Shown: positions 1 to 5,328 of the stretch, piece by piece | How the letters are laid out: every line of letters begins with the position of its first letter | Numbering within the stretch: the stretch's first letter is position 1 | NCBI GenBank assembly: GCA_937873105.1 | Contig: CALMWD010000412.1 | Span: forward strand, 1 to 5,328 | Length of the DNA stretch: 5,328 nt | Direction of reading: 5' to 3' | Origin: an uncultured Rhodanobacteraceae bacterium | Lineage (GTDB): Bacteria > Pseudomonadota > Gammaproteobacteria > Xanthomonadales > Ahniellaceae | Notes under the pieces: generated by a model | The model's database searches: none | What the model was told of the DNA's origin: nothing | What the model saw: only the letters and a program-made list of their open reading frames with translations | Program-made: the position numbers and the translations under genes

Positions 1-1
1 G

Positions 2-778
2 CTGCTGAACCTGTCCGGTGCGGTCGGGCAGGGCATGCGTCTGTTCGTCGCGGGCCTGATGTGGGCGCCGGGTCTGGCCGCGCTTTGGGTGACGCGGCGC
101 GCGCCCGGACGCTGGCGCGAACTCGGCGTCGTCGTCTGTGCGCCGCGATACCTCTGGGCCGGTTACGGCATCCCGCTGGCCTACGGCCTGCTCGTGTACG
201 GCGTCGTCTGGAGCACCGGGCTCGGCGCGTTCTCGCCCGACCAGTACCTGGCGATGAACGGCCGGGGCATCGGCCTCGTGGCTTGGCCGGACGCGGCTCG
301 CGTGGGCCTGATGCTCGTCCTGCAGCTGAGCCTTGGCCTGGTCCTCGCGCTCGCGACGGCGTTCGGCGAAGAGCTCGGTTGGCGCGGCTTCCTGGCGCCG
401 CGGCTGATCGAACGCTTCGGTTTTGCCGTCGGCAGCATCGTCGTGGGGCTGGTCTGGGCGCTCTGGCACGTGCCGACGCTGTTCCTGGCGAACTACCACG
501 CCGAGGTGCCGCGCGTCTTCGCGATGGCCTGCTTCTTCGTCAGCCTGGTCGGCATGAGTTTCGTCTACCACTGGCTGCGCCTGCGTTCGGGCAGCGTGTG
601 GCCGGCGGTGCTGATGCATGCCAGCCACAATGCCGCGATCACCTTGGCATTCAGCGCCTTGACCGCGGATACCGGCCGAACCGCCTGGTGGATCGACGAA
701 TTCGGCGCCTTGCTGGCGGTCGTCTCGATCCTGATGGCGCTGGCCGTGTCGCGATGGCCGCGCCCGGTCGGCGAATGA
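2..778 (+). CDS. CPBP family intramembrane metalloprotease (CAAX/Abi type), 5'-partial
   Basis: Probable membrane-embedded metalloprotease of the CPBP family (CAAX prenyl endopeptidase/bacteriocin-immunity relatives). The frame is open to the left edge and the residues before the first ATG (position 35) look like normal family sequence, so I treat the gene as starting upstream of the window. Counting from the Met at 35 (247 residues to the stop at 776-778), the three family motifs are intact: EExxxR at E112-E113-R117 (GEELGWRGFL), WxxxH ending at H145 (VWALWHVP, with W in place of the usual F), and HxxxN at H195-N199 (HASHN). These glutamates and histidines are the known metal and catalytic residues. 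Hydrophobic stretches near 43-65, 85-108, 128-150, 160-180, 190-210 and 222-240 fit a polytopic inner-membrane protein. Known relatives process prenylated proteins, give bacteriocin self-immunity or act in regulated proteolysis. The substrate here is unknown and the nearby genes do not suggest one. No bacteriocin gene is visible. Confidence -1.
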   Translation: MLNLSGAVGQGMRLFVAGLMWAPGLAALWVTRRAPGRWRELGVVVCAPRYLWAGYGIPLAYGLLVYGVVWSTGLGAFSPDQYLAMNGRGIGLVAWPDAARVGLMLVLQLSLGLVLALATAFGEELGWRGFLAPRLIERFGFAVGSIVVGLVWALWHVPTLFLANYHAEVPRVFAMACFFVSLVGMSFVYHWLRLRSGSVWPAVLMHASHNAAITLAFSALTADTGRTAWWIDEFGALLAVVSILMALAVSRWPRPVGE

Positions 779-811
779 GGCGCTTGAAGCGTGTTGGCGT
801 GCCTGCTCGAC

Positions 812-817
812 TAGAAT
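812..817 (+). promoter_or_regulatory. Putative -10 box upstream of the 2OG oxygenase gene
   Basis: TAGAAT resembles the sigma-70 -10 consensus TATAAT and sits in the 67-bp gap between the CPBP and oxygenase genes. Transcription would start near 824, giving a leader of about 22 nt. No well-spaced -35 box is visible: TTGAAG at 784-789 is 22 bp away and TTGGCG at 794-799 is only 12 bp away. The same heptamer CTAGAAT occurs in the alaS promoter in this window, which raises confidence. It suggests the oxygenase gene can be transcribed independently of the CPBP gene. Confidence -1.
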
Positions 818-832
818 GGCGGGCTCGCATCG

Positions 833-837
833 AAGGA
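833..837 (+). promoter_or_regulatory. Ribosome binding site that decides the oxygenase start
   Basis: AAGGA lies 8 bases before the ATG at 846, a standard Shine-Dalgarno placement. It supports 846 over the in-frame ATG at 816, which lies inside the putative -10 box and upstream of this site. Confidence -1.
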
Positions 838-845
838 TTCCGGCC

Positions 846-1538
846 ATGAGCAGCGACGATTTCATCGAGGTCTACGAAGACGCGCTTTCCCGCGACGCCT
901 GTGCGGCCCTGCTGCAGCGCTTCGAGGCCGACGGCGGCGCCACGCGCGGCGTCACCGCCGGCGGCCTGGACGTGACGCACAAGAACAGCTGGGACATCCA
1001 GCTGACGGGCCATCCGCGCTGGGCCGACGCCGAGCAGATGTTGAATGGCGTGATGCTCGGTTGCCTGATGCGCTACGTGCGCAAATATGCGTTCGCCATC
1101 CTCGGGCCGCACTGGCTGAATCTCGTCGATCCCGCGACCGGGCAGAAGAAGTCGCTCGATGCCGAAACGCTCTCCGCCTTGCCCGACGACACCTTGCGCG
1201 CGATCGTGACCAAGGTGTTCCGGCCGGGCGTCGTGAACCTGCAGAAGTACCTGGCCGACGAAGGCGGTTATCCGCGCTGGCACTGCGAACTGGGCCCGAA
1301 GGCGGATCGCGGCGAGTCGCTGCATCGTTCGCTGCTGTGGACGGCCTATCTCAACGAGGGCTTCGCCGAGGGCGAGACCGAGTTCTACTACCAGCGGCGC
1401 AAGTTCGCGCCCAGGACCGGCACCCTGTTGATCGCGCCGGCCGCCTTCACCCACACCCATCGCGGCAACATGCCCAAGGGCGGCGACAAGTACATCGCGA
1501 CTTCGTGGATTCTGTTCCAACGCGCCGAACCGCTGTAG
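846..1538 (+). CDS. 2-oxoglutarate/Fe(II)-dependent oxygenase, prolyl 4-hydroxylase-like
   Basis: Predicted cytoplasmic dioxygenase of 230 residues; the fold couples oxidative decarboxylation of 2-oxoglutarate to hydroxylation of a substrate, here unknown. The C-terminal half carries the double-stranded beta-helix signature. The first metal motif is H146-C-E148 (YPRWHCE), an HxE instead of the more common HxD. A strand LLWTAYLNEG at 163-172 and GETEFYY at 176-182 follow, then the distal histidine in FTHTHRG (H203 or H205), and K215 in GDKYIATSW as the likely 2-oxoglutarate carboxylate ligand. The H205-to-K215 spacing of 10 equals that of H483/K493 in human collagen prolyl 4-hydroxylase. The N-terminal part (1-125) is less recognisable and may provide substrate specificity. 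There is no signal peptide or membrane segment. The start at 846 is chosen for its ribosome binding site; the stop is TAG at 1536-1538. It shares strand with the CPBP gene but probably has its own promoter, and it converges on the diguanylate cyclase gene. The family assignment is firm; whether it acts on a protein, an amino acid or a small molecule cannot be told. Confidence -1.
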   Translation: MSSDDFIEVYEDALSRDACAALLQRFEADGGATRGVTAGGLDVTHKNSWDIQLTGHPRWADAEQMLNGVMLGCLMRYVRKYAFAILGPHWLNLVDPATGQKKSLDAETLSALPDDTLRAIVTKVFRPGVVNLQKYLADEGGYPRWHCELGPKADRGESLHRSLLWTAYLNEGFAEGETEFYYQRRKFAPRTGTLLIAPAAFTHTHRGNMPKGGDKYIATSWILFQRAEPL

Positions 1539-1555
1539 GCCGGCTCAGCCGACCT
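1537..1555. terminator. Possible hairpin spanning the convergent stop codons
   Basis: An inverted repeat pairs 1537-1544 with 1548-1555 around a TCA loop, overlapping both gene ends. In plus-strand RNA the 8-bp stem has one C-A mismatch (1540/1552); in minus-strand RNA the same position is a G-U wobble, so the stem is complete there. Neither side has a run of T, so it is not a classic intrinsic terminator. It could still slow polymerase or protect 3' ends in this 6-bp convergent junction, or it could be chance in GC-rich DNA. Confidence -1.
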
Positions 1556-3548
1556 CGACGCGATTGCGCCCGGCGTGCTTGGCGCGATACAGCGCGGCAT
1601 CGGCGGTGGCGATCAGCCGGTCGATTCCGCGCCGCTCCGGGCGCGGCGCCGAGGCGACGCCGATGCTGATGCTGACCGCGAGTTCGGCGCCGTCGACGCG
1701 GAACGGCTGGGCGGCGACGACATGGCGCACTCGTTCGGCGATCAGTCCGGCGCGCTCGGGCGCGATGTCCGGCAACACCGCGATGAATTCCTCGCCGCCC
1801 CAGCGGCCGAAGCGCGCTTCCGCCGGCAGGGCGTCGCGCATGCGCAGCGCCGCTTCGCGCAGCACCGCGTCTCCGGCCAGGTGGCCATGGTGGTCGTTGA
1901 TGCGCTTGAAATGGTCGATGTCGATCAGCAACACCGCGAGCGGGCGCTGCGTCGACTGGGTTTCGGCCAGCAACTGCTCGAACTGGTCGGTGACCGCGCC
2001 GCGGTTGGCGACGCCGGTCAATGTATCGGTGCGCGCCACGCGCTCGAGTTCGCTGGCGCTCGCGACGAGGGCGGCGTGGAGACGCTGGGTTTCGCGGTAG
2101 CGGCGATGCAGCATGTAGGCGAAGACCGCGAGTGCGCACAGCCCGACGATCAGGGCGATGCCGAGCAGTCGCTGCCGGGCGATGCGCAGGGTCTGGATCT
2201 GGTTGTCGCGGGCGAGCAGGGCGCGCTCCGTTTCGGCGCGCTGCGCGGTCAGGTTGCCTTCGAGGATGGCGATGCGGCGTCCGGCCACGTCGATCGCCAG
2301 GGTCTTGTCGAGCTGCTGGAAGGCCTTGCGGGTGGCCATCGCCGCCATCGCGTCGCCGCTGGCCAGTTCGATGTCGGAGAGCGCGTCCAGGGCGCCGCGT
2401 TCCAGTACCTTGTCGCCGAGCTTGCGTGCCCCTTCAACGGTGGCGCGCGCCTCGGTCAGGGCGGTCCGGAGGTCGCCGCGGGCACGGGCGACGGCGGCGC
2501 GGTTGGCGTGGATCTGCACCTGGTCGCGGATCGCGACCGAGTTGAACTGCTCGGCGGCGCGGCGCGACCACAGGTCGGCATCGTCGATGCGGCCCTGGGC
2601 GAGGCGCACGTCCGACAATGCGGTGAAGGAATTGACCTTGTTGGGCGGGCTGCCCAGCGACATCGCCGCCTCCGAGGCCTCTTCGCCGAATCGCGCGGCG
2701 TCCTCGACCTGCCCCATCTTCAGCAGCGACCGCGACAGCTCGCCGCGCAGCGCGATGCCCTCGCGCACGTCGCGCGGACCGAGGTGCTTGAGCGCCTCGC
2801 GGATGTTCTGCGCCGCCAGTTCCTCGTCGTCGAGGTTGCGGTGCAGGAAGCCGAGCATCCGGTAGGTCCGGGCGATTTCCGAGGCATCGCCGACGGCCTG
2901 GGCCAGTTCCAGTGCTTCGTTGTGGCGAGCCAGGGCATCGGCGAACTGGCCGGTGCGCGCCAGCACCAGGCCGACGGCATTCAGGGCGCGCGCCTGCTGC
3001 TCGCGATCGCCGCCGTCGCGGGCCAGTTCGGCCGACTGCTCGAAGTAGCGGATGGCGTCGGGAAAGCGGCCGAGCTTGCGTTCCAGCACGCCGCGGTTGT
3101 AGGCCCACAACGCCATCCAGTCCTTGCGTCCGGAGGGACGTGCGACCGCCTCCATGCGCGCCAGCGCGTCCGCGGCGCGCTGGGCGTCGCCGCGGGTGGC
3201 GTACATCGAGGCGCGGCGGCTGTGGGCGGCGCTGGCGAGGTCGTCGGCGCGTTCGGCGGCGGCCACGGCCAGCGCTTCGTCGAGCAGGGCATAGGCACGC
3301 TCGGGCTGCTCCATTTCGTCGCAGAACTCGCCCATGCCCAGCTTGGCCCAACCGGCGGCGAGTGGCGTCGGCGCAGTTTTCCCCCAGGATTCGAGCTGGC
3401 TCAGCAGGGATTCGGCGGTATGCGAGCGGTCATTGCGAAGCCTGGCCACGTCGGCCGGTTCGCTGCCTGCCGGCGCGGCGGCGAGCAGGCCGGACCCCGC
3501 CGTCCACGACAGCAGCAGACAGAGCCACAGGGCCAGGCGGGCGTACAT
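1545..3548 (-). CDS. Membrane diguanylate cyclase with periplasmic TPR-like sensor region and GGEEF domain
   Basis: A 667-residue protein predicted to make c-di-GMP from two GTP. It begins with a signal sequence (MYARLALWLCLLLSW..., hydrophobic to about 24, with a plausible cleavage near AAA-P at 23-26). Residues about 75-400 form a helical array resembling tetratricopeptide repeats, with units near 105-138, 144-177, 185-218, 225-258, 266-298 and 306-338. A charged, coiled-coil-like stretch (about 425-458) leads to a transmembrane helix at 461-480. The cytoplasmic GGDEF domain covers about 500-665: D543 (metal), FKRIND at 547-552, GDAVLR at 559-564, GGEEF at 584-588 (DNA 1785-1799) and ALYRAK at 652-657. 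These intact residues predict an active cyclase. The inhibitory RxxD site, expected at 575-578 by comparison with PleD, reads PAEA, so classic product inhibition is unlikely. The frame continues 87 codons upstream, but that part crosses the alaS promoter and coding sequence. The ATG at 3548 is chosen because it begins the signal sequence, although no Shine-Dalgarno site precedes it. It is divergent from alaS. The sensed signal is unknown, perhaps a periplasmic ligand or partner protein bound by the repeats. Confidence -1.
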   Translation of the reverse strand: MYARLALWLCLLLSWTAGSGLLAAAPAGSEPADVARLRNDRSHTAESLLSQLESWGKTAPTPLAAGWAKLGMGEFCDEMEQPERAYALLDEALAVAAAERADDLASAAHSRRASMYATRGDAQRAADALARMEAVARPSGRKDWMALWAYNRGVLERKLGRFPDAIRYFEQSAELARDGGDREQQARALNAVGLVLARTGQFADALARHNEALELAQAVGDASEIARTYRMLGFLHRNLDDEELAAQNIREALKHLGPRDVREGIALRGELSRSLLKMGQVEDAARFGEEASEAAMSLGSPPNKVNSFTALSDVRLAQGRIDDADLWSRRAAEQFNSVAIRDQVQIHANRAAVARARGDLRTALTEARATVEGARKLGDKVLERGALDALSDIELASGDAMAAMATRKAFQQLDKTLAIDVAGRRIAILEGNLTAQRAETERALLARDNQIQTLRIARQRLLGIALIVGLCALAVFAYMLHRRYRETQRLHAALVASASELERVARTDTLTGVANRGAVTDQFEQLLAETQSTQRPLAVLLIDIDHFKRINDHHGHLAGDAVLREAALRMRDALPAEARFGRWGGEEFIAVLPDIAPERAGLIAERVRHVVAAQPFRVDGAELAVSISIGVASAPRPERRGIDRLIATADAALYRAKHAGRNRVEVG

Positions 3549-3663
3549 GGGTCGATGGTAGGGCAAGGGCGGCTGAGGGTCACCACAATCAGGCGCGCAT
3601 TCGCGCTTGGACTCTGCCGGTGCTCGGCTAGAATCGGCGGTCTTTCCCTCCCCCGGATGCCCC
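3549..3663. other. Divergent intergenic region between the cyclase gene and alaS
   Basis: This 115-bp stretch must hold the control regions of both divergent genes. The plus-strand promoter for alaS is clear. On the minus strand I found no convincing -35/-10 pair and no Shine-Dalgarno site before the cyclase ATG at 3548. No clear palindromic operator is visible around the alaS start site, unlike the palindrome known for the autoregulated E. coli alaS promoter. Confidence -1.
3607..3634 (+). promoter_or_regulatory. Sigma-70-type promoter of alaS
   Basis: TTGGAC at 3607-3612 and TAGAAT at 3629-3634, separated by 16 bp, each resemble the sigma-70 consensus (TTGACA and TATAAT). The start site would be near 3641, giving a leader of about 23 nt before the ATG at 3664. 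The leader begins with a 14-base pyrimidine run (3641-3654), and its only Shine-Dalgarno-like bases are GGA at 3655-3657. Confidence -1.

Positions 3664-5328
<1,665 letters not shown>

Noticed and set aside
816..845. An alternative oxygenase start at the ATG at 816, adding 10 residues.
   Set aside because: This ATG overlaps the putative -10 box and precedes the AAGGA site, which is ideally placed for the ATG at 846.
1..1538. The CPBP protease plus the 2OG oxygenase as a peptide-modification or bacteriocin-immunity cassette.
   Set aside because: No precursor peptide, transporter or other maturation enzyme is visible, and the oxygenase seems to have its own promoter. Adjacency alone does not support a system, though genes left of the window were not seen.

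Overview
The window is GC-rich (about two-thirds G+C by eye) and densely coding, and reads as ordinary chromosome. The alanyl-tRNA synthetase sequence, a periplasmic-TPR/GGDEF protein and a recurring CTAGAAT -10 motif suggest a high-GC gammaproteobacterium, probably of the Xanthomonadales/Lysobacterales group. That placement is an inference from sequence style, not from a database search.

Layout. Positions 2-778 (+) hold the 3' part of a CPBP (CAAX/Abi-type) intramembrane metalloprotease gene whose start lies before the window. After a 67-bp gap with a -10 box and a good Shine-Dalgarno site, 846-1538 (+) encodes a prolyl-4-hydroxylase-like 2-oxoglutarate/Fe(II) oxygenase of unknown substrate. 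It converges, with only 6 bp between stop codons, on a large minus-strand gene (3548 down to 1545). That gene encodes a membrane diguanylate cyclase with an N-terminal signal sequence, a long periplasmic TPR-like sensor region, one inner transmembrane helix and a C-terminal GGEEF domain without the usual inhibitory site. A 115-bp divergent intergenic region carries a convincing promoter for alaS, which starts at 3664 (+) and runs off the right edge after 555 codons, just before the zinc-binding motif of its editing domain would be expected.

The four genes do not form one obvious pathway. alaS is core translation machinery, the cyclase is a signalling protein that would raise c-di-GMP in response to an unknown envelope cue, and the two left-hand genes are accessory enzymes. 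I found no RNA gene, CRISPR array, insertion sequence, prophage trace or clear new multi-gene system. The points most worth a second look are the HxE iron-ligand variant in the oxygenase, the lost I-site in the cyclase, the shared -10 motif at two promoters, and a hairpin that spans both convergent stop codons. Several very long antisense reading frames exist, but they are best explained as high-GC shadows.
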